A DNA stretch of 64,000 bases from Pseudomonas sp. MYb118 (GTDB lineage: Bacteria > Pseudomonadota > Gammaproteobacteria > Pseudomonadales > Pseudomonadaceae): NCBI RefSeq assembly GCF_040947875.1, contig NZ_JBFRXN010000003.1, positions 682,001 through 746,000 on the forward strand, written 5' to 3'. Positions 25,464 through 35,799 of the stretch are shown piece after piece (positions within the stretch are counted from its first letter, which is position 1; the number at the start of each line of letters is the position of its first letter). The position numbers and the translations under genes were made by a program. The notes below the pieces were generated by a model. The model saw only the letters and a list, made by a program, of their open reading frames with translations, was not told the origin of the DNA and searched no databases.

Positions 25464-26708
25464 ATGGAAAAAGCACTACAGGGCGCGAGAAGCCGACTTC
25501 CACGACGGCTGTCGCTGGGGGCCGCCGCGCTGTCGCTGATTGCCGCGAGCATTTTCAGTCAGTCGGCACTCGCCGATGACGCCAACACCACCGGCCTGGC
25601 CGTGACCGCCACCGAAGTCACCGTCGGCCAGCTGCATTCGGCCACCGGCACCATGGCGATCTCGGAAACCGGTTCGATCCAGGCCGAACGGCTGGCCATC
25701 GACCAGATCAACGCCTCAGGCGGGATTTTGGGTCGCCAGATCAAGGTCGTGCAGGAAGATGGTGCATCGGACTGGCCAACGTTCGCCGAAAAGGCGCGCA
25801 AGCTGCTGGTCGGCGACAAGGTGGCAGCGGTGTTCGGCTGCTGGACCTCGGCCTCGCGCAAGGCGGTGTTGCCGGTGTTCGAGAAAGAAAACGGCTTGCT
25901 CTACTACCCGACGTTCTACGAAGGCCTGGAGCAGTCCAAGAACGTGATCTACACCGGCCAGGAAGCCACCCAGCAGATTCTTGCGAGCCTGGACTGGATC
26001 GCCAAGGAGAAGGGCGCCAAGACCTTCTACCTGATCGGTTCGGACTACATCTGGCCGCGCACCTCGATGAAGATCGCCCGCAAGCACATTGAGAACGTGC
26101 TGCACGGCACCGTGGTCGGCGAAGACTACTACCCGTTGGGCAACACCCAGTTCGGTTCGTTGATCAACAAGGTCAAGCTGAAAAAGCCTGACGTGGTGTT
26201 CGCCGCAGTCGTCGGCGGTTCCAACGTGGCGTTCTACAAGCAGCTCAAGGCCGCCGGCGTGACGGCAGCCAAGCAGAACCTGCTGACGCTGTCGGTGACC
26301 GAAGATGAGCTGCTGGGCATCGGCGGGGAAAACATGGCCGGCTTCTATGCCTCGATGAAGTACTTCCAGAGCCTGGACAACCCCAACAACAAAGCCTTCG
26401 TCGACGCCTTCAAGGCCAAGTACGGCAAGGATGCGGTGATGGGCGACGTGACCCAGGCAGCCTACCTCGGCCCGTGGCTGTGGAAGGCGGCAGTGGAGAA
26501 GGCCGGCAGCTTCGACATCGACAAGGTGGTGGCCGCATCGCCTGGCATCGAGCTGAAAACCGCGCCTGAAGGCTACGTGAAGATCCACGACAACCATCAT
26601 CTGTGGAGCAAGACCCGCATCGGTGAAGCCCAGGCCGACGGCCAGTTCAAGGTGATCTACGAGTCCGACCTGATCGAGCCGAACCCTTTCCCCAAAGGTT
26701 ATCAATAA
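25464..26708 (+). CDS. urtA: Urea/short-amide ABC transporter substrate-binding protein (UrtA/FmdD-like)
   Basis: Periplasmic binding protein of 414 residues with a long signal peptide (about 1-40, cleavage near ALA-DD). It belongs to the Leu/Ile/Val-binding fold and closely follows UrtA: TVGQLHSATGTMAISE, AAVFGCWTSASRKAVLPVFE and YPTFYEGLEQSKNVIYTG. UrtA binds urea, and the related FmdD of Methylophilus binds short amides and urea. The following formamidase gene favours an amide ligand as well. GGAG precedes the ATG at 25464. The frame is open upstream to 25314, but that part has no signal-peptide character. Confidence 0.9.
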   Translation: MEKALQGARSRLPRRLSLGAAALSLIAASIFSQSALADDANTTGLAVTATEVTVGQLHSATGTMAISETGSIQAERLAIDQINASGGILGRQIKVVQEDGASDWPTFAEKARKLLVGDKVAAVFGCWTSASRKAVLPVFEKENGLLYYPTFYEGLEQSKNVIYTGQEATQQILASLDWIAKEKGAKTFYLIGSDYIWPRTSMKIARKHIENVLHGTVVGEDYYPLGNTQFGSLINKVKLKKPDVVFAAVVGGSNVAFYKQLKAAGVTAAKQNLLTLSVTEDELLGIGGENMAGFYASMKYFQSLDNPNNKAFVDAFKAKYGKDAVMGDVTQAAYLGPWLWKAAVEKAGSFDIDKVVAASPGIELKTAPEGYVKIHDNHHLWSKTRIGEAQADGQFKVIYESDLIEPNPFPKGYQ

Positions 26709-26780
26709 GCCTTGTGCACCGTGAGGGCGCGCAGCCCTCACGTTCCCACGCCACGCGCTAATCATTCGGAGACCACCACC

Positions 26781-27698
26781 ATGCAATGGCTATCTGATTT
26801 CGGTGCCATCGTGGTCATGCAGGGGTTCAACGGGCTTTCCGTGTTCTGCGTGCTGCTGCTCATGGCCCTGGGGCTGGCGATCATTTTCGGCCAGATGGGC
26901 GTCATTAACATGGCCCACGGCGAATTTCTCACCGTGGGCGCCTACACCACCTACGTGCTGTCGACGCTGGTGCAGAACTACCTGCCGTCGATGCAGCCGT
27001 ACTATTTCTTCTTCGCCATCGCCTTGTCGTTCCTGGTCGCGGGCTCGCTGGGCTGGGTGGTCGAGCGGGTGATGATCAGTCGCCTGTATCACCGCCCGCT
27101 GGACACGCTGCTGGCCACCTGGGGCCTGTCGCTGGTGATGCAACAGGCGCTGCGCTCGATCTTTGGCGCGCGGGAAGTCAGCGCCAATCCGCCGGAGTGG
27201 CTGATGGGCGCGGTCAACCTGACCGATTCCATCGAGATCCCGCGCAACGGCCTGTTCGTCATGGCGCTGACTGTGCTGCTGACCGCCGGCGTGTTCCTCA
27301 TGTTGTACCGCACCCGCTGGGGCTTGCAGGTACGGGCGACGGTGCAGAACCGCGTCATGAGCCGGGCGGTGGGCATCAACACCCGTGAAGTGGACCGCAT
27401 GACCTTTGCCCTCGGCTGCGGCGTGGCCGGGGTGGCAGGGGCGGCGTTCACCACCATCGGCTCGACCGGCCCGACCGCAGGCTCCCTGTACATCGTCGAC
27501 ACCTTCCTGGTGGTGGTGTTCGGCGGCGCGCAGAGCCTGCTGGGCACGATCGCCTCGGCGTTCACCATCGCCCAGACGCAGTCGGTCTCGGAGTTCTTCA
27601 TGAGTGGATCGATGGCCAAGGTGCTGACCCTGTCGGCCGTGATCCTGATTCTGTTGCTGCGCCCGCAAGGGTTGTTCGCAAGCAAAGTGCGCAAGTAG
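26781..27698 (+). CDS. urtB: Urea/amide ABC transporter permease (UrtB/FmdE-like)
   Basis: Inner-membrane permease of 305 residues of the LivH class with about eight helices, without the long extracytoplasmic N-terminal domain found in many urea-type UrtB proteins. The N-terminal NMAHGEF segment and the GVAGVAGAAF loop are typical of the family. CGGAG stands before the ATG at 26781. It lies 72 bp after urtA and 9 bp before urtC, as part of one operon. Confidence 0.9.
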   Translation: MQWLSDFGAIVVMQGFNGLSVFCVLLLMALGLAIIFGQMGVINMAHGEFLTVGAYTTYVLSTLVQNYLPSMQPYYFFFAIALSFLVAGSLGWVVERVMISRLYHRPLDTLLATWGLSLVMQQALRSIFGAREVSANPPEWLMGAVNLTDSIEIPRNGLFVMALTVLLTAGVFLMLYRTRWGLQVRATVQNRVMSRAVGINTREVDRMTFALGCGVAGVAGAAFTTIGSTGPTAGSLYIVDTFLVVVFGGAQSLLGTIASAFTIAQTQSVSEFFMSGSMAKVLTLSAVILILLLRPQGLFASKVRK

Positions 27699-27707
27699 GG
27701 GCTGCCG

Positions 27708-28895
27708 ATGAACACGATAGACAAACTCATGGGCGGCCGGCAGGGCGTGGTTGGCCTGCTGATTCTCGCCGCGCTGATCCTGGTGGTATTTCCGCTCACC
27801 CTCGACGCGTTCCGCTTGAACATGGTCGGCAAATACCTGACGTACGCCTTCGTCGCCGTGGGCCTGGTGCTGTGCTGGGGTTATGGCGGCATCCTGAGCC
27901 TGGGGCAGGGCGTGTTCTTCGGGCTGGGCGGCTACTGCATGGCGATGTTCCTCAAGCTTGAGGCCAGCGACCCGGAAAGTACCAAGATCCAGTCGACGCC
28001 GGGGATCCCCGACTTCATGGACTGGAACCAGATCACCGAGCTGCCAGCCCTGTGGGTGCCGTTCCACAGTTTCAGCTTCACCGTGATCGCGGTGGTTGCC
28101 GTGCCGGTCATCCTCGCCCTGGTGATCGGTGCAGCACTGTTCAAGCGCCGCGTGGGCGACGTGTACTTCTCCATCGTTACCCAGGCCATCGCGCTGATCC
28201 TCACCGTGCTGATCATCGGCCAGCAGGGCCTGACCGGCGGCGTCAACGGCATCACCGACCTGAAAACCCTGCTCGGCTGGGACATCCGCGGCGATGGTGC
28301 CAAGCTGATCCTGTACTTCATCAACGCCGTGCTGCTGCTGGGCTGCATCCTGATCGGCAAGTTCATCCTCGCTTCCAAGCTCGGCCGACTGCTGATGGCG
28401 ATGCGCGACAAGGAAGAGCGCGTGCGCTTCTCCGGTTACGACGTCGCCGGCTTCAAGATCTTCGTGTATTGCGTGGCTGCCGGGTTCTCCGCGATTGGCG
28501 GGGCGATGTTCGCCTTGCAGGTGGGGTTCATGTCGCCGTCGTTCGTCGGCATCGTGCCGTCGATCGAGATGGTCATCTTCGCTGCCGTGGGCGGGCGCAT
28601 GTCGCTGTTGGGCGCGGTCTACGGCTCGCTGCTGGTCAACTATGGCAAGACCTACTTCTCCGAATCCTTCCCGGAACTGTGGCTGTACCTGATGGGCGGG
28701 CTGTTCATCGCCGTGGTCATGTACTTCCCCAACGGCCTGGCGGGGGTCTGGGAGACTCACGGGCGCAAATGGCTCGCGCGGCTGCTGCCGGCGCGCAAGG
28801 TCGCGGTCGTGGCCCCGGCGGTCAAGGCCGAGGCGCCAACTGCAACTCCAAGTGAAGCTCCGACAACCTCCCGTTCGATGGAGACTCAAGCATGA
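27708..28895 (+). CDS. urtC: Urea/amide ABC transporter permease (UrtC/FmdF-like)
   Basis: Second permease of the transporter, 395 residues, LivM class with ten or so helices. Conserved UrtC stretches include CWGYGGILSLGQGVFFGLGGY (about 60-80) and RVRFSGYDVAGFKIFVY (about 240-256). The last 35 residues are an Ala/Pro/Thr-rich tail. The stop overlaps the ATG of urtD by 4 bp, showing translational coupling. Confidence 0.91.
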   Translation: MNTIDKLMGGRQGVVGLLILAALILVVFPLTLDAFRLNMVGKYLTYAFVAVGLVLCWGYGGILSLGQGVFFGLGGYCMAMFLKLEASDPESTKIQSTPGIPDFMDWNQITELPALWVPFHSFSFTVIAVVAVPVILALVIGAALFKRRVGDVYFSIVTQAIALILTVLIIGQQGLTGGVNGITDLKTLLGWDIRGDGAKLILYFINAVLLLGCILIGKFILASKLGRLLMAMRDKEERVRFSGYDVAGFKIFVYCVAAGFSAIGGAMFALQVGFMSPSFVGIVPSIEMVIFAAVGGRMSLLGAVYGSLLVNYGKTYFSESFPELWLYLMGGLFIAVVMYFPNGLAGVWETHGRKWLARLLPARKVAVVAPAVKAEAPTATPSEAPTTSRSMETQA

Positions 28896-29653
28896 GCCAG
28901 GCGACTGCTTTTCACATGCCCAAGCCGGTGCTGGCCATCGAAGGGCTGACCGTTTCGTTCGATGGCTTCAAGGCGGTGGACAACCTCAACCTGTACATCG
29001 ACCGCAACGAAGTGCGCGTGGTCATCGGCCCCAACGGGGCAGGCAAGACCACGGTGCTCGATCTGATCTGCGGCAAGACCCGCACCACCAGCGGCAGCAT
29101 CGAGTTCAAGGGGCGCGAGCTGACGAAGATGAAGGAATACGACATCGTCCGCGCCGGCGTCGGCCGCAAGTTCCAGACGCCGTCGATCTACGACAACCTG
29201 ACGGTGTTCGAGAACCTGGAAATGTCCTTCCCCAAAGGCCGTACGGTGTTCGGCGCGCTGTTCTTCAAGCGCAGCGCCGAGGTGGTGCAACGGGTCCACG
29301 AGGTGGCGGCGGACATCTTCTTGGGCGAGCTGTTGCAGCAGCACGCGGGGCTGTTGTCCCACGGCCAGAAGCAGTGGCTGGAAATCGGCATGCTGCTGAT
29401 GCAGGACCCGGAGCTGCTGATGCTCGACGAGCCGGTGGCCGGGATGAGCGTCAGTGAGCGGGCGCAGACCGCCGAGCTGCTCAACCGCATCAGCCAGGGC
29501 CGCTCGGTGCTGGTGATCGAGCACGACATGGAGTTCGTGCAGAGCATCGCGCACAAGGTCACGGTGCTGCACCAGGGCAAGGTGCTCGCCGAGGGCAGCA
29601 TGGAGTCGGTGCAGAAAAACCCGAAAGTCATCGAAGTCTACCTGGGCCACTGA
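28892..29653 (+). CDS. urtD: Urea/amide ABC transporter ATP-binding protein (UrtD)
   Basis: ATPase of 253 residues, LivG class. Walker A GPNGAGKTT (about 47), signature LSHGQKQWLEIG (about 151; the LSHGQ variant is usual for UrtD) and Walker B LLMLDEPVAGM (about 171) are all present. It forms the cytoplasmic engine of the transporter together with UrtE. Confidence 0.93.
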   Translation: MSQATAFHMPKPVLAIEGLTVSFDGFKAVDNLNLYIDRNEVRVVIGPNGAGKTTVLDLICGKTRTTSGSIEFKGRELTKMKEYDIVRAGVGRKFQTPSIYDNLTVFENLEMSFPKGRTVFGALFFKRSAEVVQRVHEVAADIFLGELLQQHAGLLSHGQKQWLEIGMLLMQDPELLMLDEPVAGMSVSERAQTAELLNRISQGRSVLVIEHDMEFVQSIAHKVTVLHQGKVLAEGSMESVQKNPKVIEVYLGH

Positions 29654-29663
29654 GGAGCACGGC

Positions 29664-30353
29664 ATGTTTGCAATCAATCAGCTGGCCTGCGGCTACGGCC
29701 AGAGCCAGATCCTGCACGACCTCGACCTGAACGTCGCCAAGCAGGAAATCGTCGCGGTCATGGGCCGCAACGGCATGGGCAAGACCACGCTGTTCAAGAG
29801 CCTGATGGGCATCCTGCCGCAATGGCGCGGCCAGGTGAGCGTCGGCGGTGTGGAGATTTCCGCCATGGAAACCCATGCCCGGGTCGATCACGGTCTGGCC
29901 TACGTGCCGCAGGGGCGGATGATCTTCCCGGCGATGACCGTCCTGGAGAACATCCAGACCGGCCTGCCGGCGGCGGCCAGGGGCAAGGTGCCAGAAGACC
30001 TGTACGCGTTGTTCCCGGTGCTGTTCGACATGCGCAGCCGGCGCGGCGGCAACCTCTCCGGCGGCCAGCAGCAACAACTGGCGATCGCCCGTGCCCTGGC
30101 GACCAACCCCAAGGTGCTGCTGCTCGACGAGCCAACCGAGGGCATCCAGCCGTCGGTGATCAAGGACATCGCCCGCACCCTCAAGGAGATCCGCAACCTG
30201 CGCGACCTGACCATCGTCGTTTCCGAGCAGGTGCTGTCGTTCACCCTGGAAATCGCCGACCGTTTCCTGGTGATCGAGAAGGGCCGCTTCGTGGTCGAGG
30301 AAACCCGCGCTAACGTCGATGAGGCCACGATCAGCCGCTATCTGTCGGTGTAA
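29664..30353 (+). CDS. urtE: Urea/amide ABC transporter ATP-binding protein (UrtE)
   Basis: Second ATPase of the transporter, 229 residues, LivF class, with Walker A GRNGMGKTT (about 36), signature LSGGQQQQLAIARAL (about 131) and Walker B LLLDEPTEGIQP (about 152). GAGGAG lies before the ATG. It is followed by a 164-bp gap before the formamidase gene. Confidence 0.93.
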   Translation: MFAINQLACGYGQSQILHDLDLNVAKQEIVAVMGRNGMGKTTLFKSLMGILPQWRGQVSVGGVEISAMETHARVDHGLAYVPQGRMIFPAMTVLENIQTGLPAAARGKVPEDLYALFPVLFDMRSRRGGNLSGGQQQQLAIARALATNPKVLLLDEPTEGIQPSVIKDIARTLKEIRNLRDLTIVVSEQVLSFTLEIADRFLVIEKGRFVVEETRANVDEATISRYLSV

Positions 30354-30517
30354 CTCGTTGATACAGCTCGCGGGCAGGGCCCGTTGAAATAGCCACTACA
30401 CTCAAACCCGATCGCTTGAACCATTGTCACCGCAAGGCCCGCGCTTAGTGAAGTCGTGCAGGTCTCGGGCGTTCGTTCGCCTGCGATCGGGAAATTTTCC
30501 ATCCAAGGAGAAATGCA

Positions 30518-31747
30518 ATGACCGAAGTGTTGATCAAAGTAGACCTGAATCAGCCAGCCACGGAAAACGAGCAGATTCACAACCGCTGGCACCCGGACAT
30601 CCCGATGGCGTGCTGGGTCAAGCCTGGTGACGACTTCATCCTGGAAACCTACGACTGGACGGCGGGCGCGATCAAGAACGACGACGACGCCAGCGACGTG
30701 CGCGATGTCGACCTGTCCACCGTGCACTACCTGTCGGGGCCGGTGGGCGTACACGGCGCCGAGCCGGGCGACCTGCTGGTGGTCGACCTGCTCGACATCG
30801 GCGCCAGGGCCGACTCGCAGTGGGGCTTCAACGGCTTCTTCTCGCGGCAGAACGGTGGCGGTTTCCTCACCGACCATTTCCCTTCGGCGCAAAAAGCCAT
30901 CTGGGACTTCAAGGGCATGATGACCAGCTCGCGGCACATTCCCGGCGTGGAGTTCGCCGGCCTGATCCACCCCGGCCTGATCGGCTGCCTGCCCGATCAC
31001 AAGATGCTCGCCGAGTGGAACCGTCGCGAGCAGGAGCTGATCAACACCAACCCCGAGCGCGTACCGCCGCTGGCCAACCCGCCATTCGCCAAGACCGCCC
31101 ACCTGGGCAAGATGAAAGGCCCCGAGCGCGACATGGCCGCCGCCACTGGCGCGCGGACCGTGCCGCCACGCGAACACGGTGGTAACTGCGACATCAAGGA
31201 CCTGTCCCGGGGTTCCAAGGTGTTCTTCCCGGTGTATGTCGACGGCGCTGGCCTGTCGGTGGGCGACCTGCACTTCAGCCAGGGTGACGGCGAAATCACC
31301 TTCTGCGGCGCCATCGAAATGGCCGGCTGGGTGCACATGCGCGTCGAACTGATCAAGGGCGGCATGGAGAAGTACGGGATCAGGAGCCCGATCTTCAAGC
31401 CAAGCCCGATCATCCCGACGTACAACAAGTACCTGATCTTCGAAGGGATCTCGGTGGATGAAAGCGGCAAGCAGCACTACCTGGACGTCAACATCGCCTA
31501 CAAGCAGGCCTGCCTGAACGCCATCAACTACATGACCAAGTTCGGTTATTCGCCTGCACAAGGTTATGCATTGCTGGGCTCGGCGCCGGTGCAGGGGCAT
31601 ATCAGCGGGGTCGTCGACATTCCGAACGCCTGCGCCACGTTGTGGCTGCCGACGGAGATCTTCCAGTTCGACATCAACCCGAGTGCCAACGGGCCGACGC
31701 GCTACATCGACGGCAGCATCGACCTGCCGATCGCGCCGGACAAGTAG
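30518..31747 (+). CDS. fmdA: Formamidase (FmdA/AmdA family)
   Basis: Cytoplasmic amidase of 409 residues matching the FmdA_AmdA family, which hydrolyses formamide (and weaker, other short amides) to ammonia and the acid. Family-conserved segments are DWTGGQ-like YDWTAGAIKNDD (about 46-57), GVEFAGLIHPGLIGCLP (about 144-160) and PPREHGGNCDIKDLS (about 220-234). AAGGAG precedes the ATG. Its place after a urt/fmdDEF-type transporter, and the FmdB gene downstream, match the amide utilisation cluster of Methylophilus. Confidence 0.92.
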   Translation: MTEVLIKVDLNQPATENEQIHNRWHPDIPMACWVKPGDDFILETYDWTAGAIKNDDDASDVRDVDLSTVHYLSGPVGVHGAEPGDLLVVDLLDIGARADSQWGFNGFFSRQNGGGFLTDHFPSAQKAIWDFKGMMTSSRHIPGVEFAGLIHPGLIGCLPDHKMLAEWNRREQELINTNPERVPPLANPPFAKTAHLGKMKGPERDMAAATGARTVPPREHGGNCDIKDLSRGSKVFFPVYVDGAGLSVGDLHFSQGDGEITFCGAIEMAGWVHMRVELIKGGMEKYGIRSPIFKPSPIIPTYNKYLIFEGISVDESGKQHYLDVNIAYKQACLNAINYMTKFGYSPAQGYALLGSAPVQGHISGVVDIPNACATLWLPTEIFQFDINPSANGPTRYIDGSIDLPIAPDK

Positions 31748-31831
31748 TCACGCCAGTGTTTGCGGCGCCCGGCAGGTGCCTGGTGCCGCAACTCATCAGG
31801 GAAGAACAGTCACTTTTGCGGAGTAGGTTTC

Positions 31832-32179
31832 ATGGCCATGTACGAATACGATTGCCCCGAGTGCGGTTATTTCACGGCGATGCGGCCGATGGCGGACAGC
31901 GCCTTGCCCTGCGATTGCCCGACATGCGGGACGTCCAGCCTGCGGGTGATCCTTTCGGCGCCGGGCCTGGCGACCATGGCCGGCAACACGCGCAAGGCCA
32001 TCGCCGCCAACGAACGCAGCGCCCATGCACCGAAAACTGTGGATGAATATCGCGACAGCGCCCGCCACCCCAAGGGTTGCGGTTGCTGCGGACCGAGCAA
32101 GAAAGTCGAACCGAGCAAGGCCAACCCCCATGCCCTCAAGGGCAAGGCCTCGGGCCGGCCGTGGATGATCAGCCACTGA
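31832..32179 (+). CDS. fmdB: FmdB-family zinc-ribbon protein
   Basis: Small protein of 115 residues. An N-terminal zinc ribbon is formed by CPEC (about 9-12) and CDCPTCG (about 28-34). A second Cys group (GCGCC, about 88) lies near the C-terminus, which is basic and probably disordered. FmdB was proposed as a regulator of amide utilisation. The ATG at 31832 has GGAG before it; a second ATG six bases on is possible. Confidence 0.9.
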   Translation: MAMYEYDCPECGYFTAMRPMADSALPCDCPTCGTSSLRVILSAPGLATMAGNTRKAIAANERSAHAPKTVDEYRDSARHPKGCGCCGPSKKVEPSKANPHALKGKASGRPWMISH

Positions 32180-32191
32180 GCGGGCGCGGGC

Positions 32192-32788
32192 CTACCAGCC
32201 CTTGACCCCGCTCATGTCCGGCAACTTGTGGGCGATGCCCTTGTGACAGTCGATGCACGTCGCTTCGCCATTGGCCAGCGACGTCGAGTGCATGGCCGCC
32301 GCGCGCTTGCTCTGGCGGGTGAAGTCCATGAACTCGAAGTTGTGGCAGTTGCGACATTCCCGTGAATCGTTGGCCTTGAGCCGCGCCCATTCGTGTTCGG
32401 CCAGTTCGCGGCGCAGGGTGAGGAACTTGTCGCGGGTGTCGATGGTGCCGAAGATCTTGCCCCAGACTTCCTTGGAGGCCTGCATCTTGCGCGCGATCTT
32501 GTGGGTCCACTCGTGGGGCACGTGGCAGTCCGGGCAACTGGCGCGCACGCCGGAGCGGTTGGTGTAGTGGATGGTTTCCTGCAACTCGACGAACACGTTG
32601 TCGCGCATCTCATGGCACGAGGTGCAGAATTTTTCGGTGTTGGTCAGCTCCAGCGCCGTGTTGAAACCACCCCAGAACACGATCCCGGCAATGAAACCGC
32701 CCAGCGTCAGGAACCCCAGGCTGAAGTAGACGCTGGGCCGACGCAGGATGCCCCAGTACTCCTTAAGCAGGGCGAACAGTGCTTTCAT
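32192..32788 (-). CDS. napC: NapC, tetraheme quinol dehydrogenase
   Basis: Membrane-anchored cytochrome c of 198 residues. One N-terminal helix (about 20-42) is followed by four CxxCH heme sites: CTSCH, CPDCH, CRNCH and CIDCH. NapC passes electrons from the quinol pool to NapAB in the periplasm. It is the last gene of the napEDABC operon. Confidence 0.96.
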   Translation of the reverse strand: MKALFALLKEYWGILRRPSVYFSLGFLTLGGFIAGIVFWGGFNTALELTNTEKFCTSCHEMRDNVFVELQETIHYTNRSGVRASCPDCHVPHEWTHKIARKMQASKEVWGKIFGTIDTRDKFLTLRRELAEHEWARLKANDSRECRNCHNFEFMDFTRQSKRAAAMHSTSLANGEATCIDCHKGIAHKLPDMSGVKGW

Positions 32789-32797
32789 GTTGCCTCC

Positions 32798-33283
32798 TCA
32801 AGGTTTCTTTTCGGCGTTGGCGTCGTCTTGCAGGATCTTGTCGATGGTCTCGAAGCTGTTGCCCACCAGCGGCAGCACGTCTTTTTGCGGCACGTGGCAC
32901 TGGGTGCAGAAGTAGCGGCGCGGCGACACCGCCGCCAGCGCCTGGCCGTCGCGGTCCATGTAGTGGGTGATGCTGATCGCGGTGGCCTGGGTCCGCGGGC
33001 TGTTGGCCCGGCTGTGGCAGGCCAGGCATTTGTTGCCGTTCTTGTCGACCTGGTAGCCGCGAATGCTGTGGGGAATGGTCGGCGGTTGCTCGGGGTAGTT
33101 GCGCTCGCGCTTGATGTCCTTGTTTTCATCCTCGGCCAAAGGCGGGGCGGGCCGCTCCTGGGTGATGGTGCCGCCAGGGCGACGCCCGTCCGGGGCCGGG
33201 GCATCCAGCGGATAATTGACCTCGGCGGCGAACACAGCGCCGATCACGGCAAACAACAGCAACGGCAGGATTCGAAAGGGCAT
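32798..33283 (-). CDS. napB: NapB, diheme subunit of periplasmic nitrate reductase
   Basis: Periplasmic electron-transfer subunit of 161 residues with signal peptide (about 1-20) and two CxxCH heme sites (CLACH and CTQCH), plus the conserved segment PHSIRGYQV. AGGAGA stands before the ATG at 33283; a longer frame upstream lacks a signal peptide at its start. Confidence 0.95.
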   Translation of the reverse strand: MPFRILPLLLFAVIGAVFAAEVNYPLDAPAPDGRRPGGTITQERPAPPLAEDENKDIKRERNYPEQPPTIPHSIRGYQVDKNGNKCLACHSRANSPRTQATAISITHYMDRDGQALAAVSPRRYFCTQCHVPQKDVLPLVGNSFETIDKILQDDANAEKKP

Positions 33284-33294
33284 GACGGTTCTCC

Positions 33295-35799
33295 TCAAGC
33301 CGCGCTGATCAACTCGATGCGGATGGCGCATTTCTTGTAGTCGGTCTGCTTGGAGATCGGGTCGGTGGCGTCGAGCGTGACCTTGTTGATCAGCTTGTTG
33401 GCATCGAAGAACGGCACGAACACCAGCCCCCGTGGCGGCTTGTTGCGCCCGCGGGTTTCGATGCGCGCGCGGATCTCGCCGCGCCGGCTGATCAGCTTCA
33501 CCTCGCTGCCGCGCCGCGCCTTCATGGCCTTGGCGTCTTCGGGGTGCATGTAGACCAGGGCGTCGGGCACCGCGCGGTACAGCTCTTCGACCCGCTGGGT
33601 CATGGTGCCGGTGTGCCAGTGTTCGAGCACGCGGCCGGTGGCGAGCCAGAACGGATAGTCGGCGTCCGGCGATTCGGCCGGCGGTTCGTAGGGCAGGGCG
33701 AAGATGATCGCCTTCTTGTCGGGGTAGCCGTAAAACTGCACTTCGCTGCCGGCTTCGACGTAGGGGTCGAGCCCTTCGCGGTAACGCCAGCGGGTTTCCT
33801 TGCCTTCGACCACCGGCCAGCGCAGGCCCCGTTCGTTGTGGTAACTGTCGAACGGCGCCAGGTCATGGCCGTGGCCGCGACCGAACTGGGCGTATTCCTC
33901 GAACAGGCCTTTTTGCGGGTAGAAACCGAAAGCCTTGGCTTCATCGTTCTTGAAGCCGGCCTGGATCTGCTCCACCGGGAACTGATCCACCTGGCCATTC
34001 TTGTACAGCACGTCGAACAGGGTCTTGCCCTTGTATTGCGGAGCTTTGGCCAACAGCTCGGCGGGCCAGACCTCGTCGGTGGTGAAGCGCTTGGAGAACT
34101 CCATCAGTTGCCACAGATCGGATTTGGCATCCCCCGGCGCGCTGACCAGTTGGTGCCAGAACTGGGTGCGACGCTCGGCATTACCGAACGCGCCTTCCTT
34201 CTCCACCCACATCGCAGCGGGCAGGATCAGGTCGGCCGCCTGGGCGCTGACCGTGGGGTAGACGTCGGAGACGATCACGAAGTTTTCCGGGTTGCGCCAG
34301 CCCGGCAGCACTTCCTGCATGATGTTCGGCCCGGCGTGCATGTTGTTGCTGGCCTGGGTCCAGTAGACGTTGAGCACGCCGTCCTTGAGCATGCGGCTCT
34401 GTTGTACGGCGTGGAAACCGACCTTTTCCTGGATCGTGCCTTCGGGCAGCTTCCAGATCTTTTCCGCCGTGGCGCGGTGCTTGGGATTGGTCACCACCAG
34501 GTCGGCGGGCAGGCGGTGCGAGAAGGTGCCGACCTCCCGCGCGGTGCCGCAGGCCGAGGGCTGGCCGGTCAACGAGAACGGACTGTTGCCCGGCTCGCTG
34601 ATCTTGCCGGTGAGCAGGTGGATGTTGTACACCAGATTGTTCGCCCAGACGCCGCGGGTGTGCTGGTTGAAACCCATGGTCCAGAACGACACGACCTTGC
34701 GCTTGGGGTCGGCATACAGCTCGGCGAGGTTTTTCAGGCGCTGCGCATCGACCCCGGTTTCCTTCGCGGTGCGCTCCAGGGTGTAGGGCTTGACGAAGGC
34801 GGCGAACTGCTCGAACGACATGTCGCTCCAGGTGTTGGCCTTGTCAGCGTTCTTCGCATTCTTCTCTCTCGGGTCGTCGGGGCGCAGGCCGTAGCCGATA
34901 TCCTCGGCGCCCTTGGCGAAACGCGTGTGCTTGCTGATGAAGTCCTTGTTCACCGCTCCGCTTTCGATGATGTGATTGGCGATGTAGTTGAGGATGAACA
35001 GATCGGTCTGCGGCTTGAACACCATGGGGATGTCGGCCAGCTCGAAGCTGCGGTGTTCGAAGGTCGACAGCACCGCGACCTTGACGTGGGGCTGGCTCAG
35101 GCGCCGGTCGGTGACGCGGCTCCACAGGATCGGGTGCATCTCGGCCATGTTCGAGCCCCAGAGCACGAAGGCGTCGGTGGCCTCGATGTCGTCGTAGCAA
35201 CCCATCGGTTCGTCCATGCCGAAGGTGCGCATGAAGCCCATCACCGCCGAGGCCATGCAATGCCGGGCGTTGGGGTCGATGTTGTTGCTGCGAAAGCCGG
35301 CCTTCATCAGTTTGTTGGCGGCGTAGCCTTCCCACACCGTCCATTGCCCGGAGCCGAACATGCCTATGGATTCGGGGCCCTTGCTCTTGAGCGCCTGCTT
35401 GTACTTCTGTGCCATGATGTCGAAGGCCTGGTCCCAGCTGATCGCCTGGAACTCGCCCTGCTTGTCGAACTGGCCGTCCTTCATGCGCAGCAACGGCTGG
35501 GTCAGGCGGTCGACGCCGTACATGATCTTCGACAGAAAATAACCCTTCACGCAGTTCAGCCCACGATTGACCTCGGCCTTGACGTCGCCGTGGGTGGCGA
35601 CCACGCGATTGTCACGGGTGGCAACCATCACGCTGCAACCGGTGCCGCAGAAACGGCAGGGCGCCTTGTTCCAGTCGAGGGTGACCATGTCCGCTTCGGT
35701 GATCAGGTTGCTGGCGGAGGTGACAATCGGCAGGCCGGCCGCAGCCGCCGCAATCGCAGCGGCCTGGGCCTTGACGAATTCCCGGCGACTCATGCTCAT
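33295..35799 (-). CDS. napA: NapA, molybdenum catalytic subunit of periplasmic nitrate reductase
   Basis: Catalytic subunit of 834 residues, the usual length. It begins with a Tat signal (SRREFVK, about 4-10), then the [4Fe-4S] ligands in CRFCGTGC (about 48-55) and NCVKGYF (about 83), followed by the bis-MGD domains and the conserved MHPEDAKA near the C-terminus. It reduces nitrate to nitrite in the periplasm. Its ATG overlaps the napD stop by 4 bp, so translation is coupled to its Tat-signal chaperone. Confidence 0.97.
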   Translation of the reverse strand: MSMSRREFVKAQAAAIAAAAAGLPIVTSASNLITEADMVTLDWNKAPCRFCGTGCSVMVATRDNRVVATHGDVKAEVNRGLNCVKGYFLSKIMYGVDRLTQPLLRMKDGQFDKQGEFQAISWDQAFDIMAQKYKQALKSKGPESIGMFGSGQWTVWEGYAANKLMKAGFRSNNIDPNARHCMASAVMGFMRTFGMDEPMGCYDDIEATDAFVLWGSNMAEMHPILWSRVTDRRLSQPHVKVAVLSTFEHRSFELADIPMVFKPQTDLFILNYIANHIIESGAVNKDFISKHTRFAKGAEDIGYGLRPDDPREKNAKNADKANTWSDMSFEQFAAFVKPYTLERTAKETGVDAQRLKNLAELYADPKRKVVSFWTMGFNQHTRGVWANNLVYNIHLLTGKISEPGNSPFSLTGQPSACGTAREVGTFSHRLPADLVVTNPKHRATAEKIWKLPEGTIQEKVGFHAVQQSRMLKDGVLNVYWTQASNNMHAGPNIMQEVLPGWRNPENFVIVSDVYPTVSAQAADLILPAAMWVEKEGAFGNAERRTQFWHQLVSAPGDAKSDLWQLMEFSKRFTTDEVWPAELLAKAPQYKGKTLFDVLYKNGQVDQFPVEQIQAGFKNDEAKAFGFYPQKGLFEEYAQFGRGHGHDLAPFDSYHNERGLRWPVVEGKETRWRYREGLDPYVEAGSEVQFYGYPDKKAIIFALPYEPPAESPDADYPFWLATGRVLEHWHTGTMTQRVEELYRAVPDALVYMHPEDAKAMKARRGSEVKLISRRGEIRARIETRGRNKPPRGLVFVPFFDANKLINKVTLDATDPISKQTDYKKCAIRIELISAA

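Noticed and set aside
26790..28889. Minus-strand open frame of 699 codons opposite urtB-urtC
   Set aside because: Antisense shadow with His/Gln-rich random composition; urtB and urtC are complete on the plus strand.
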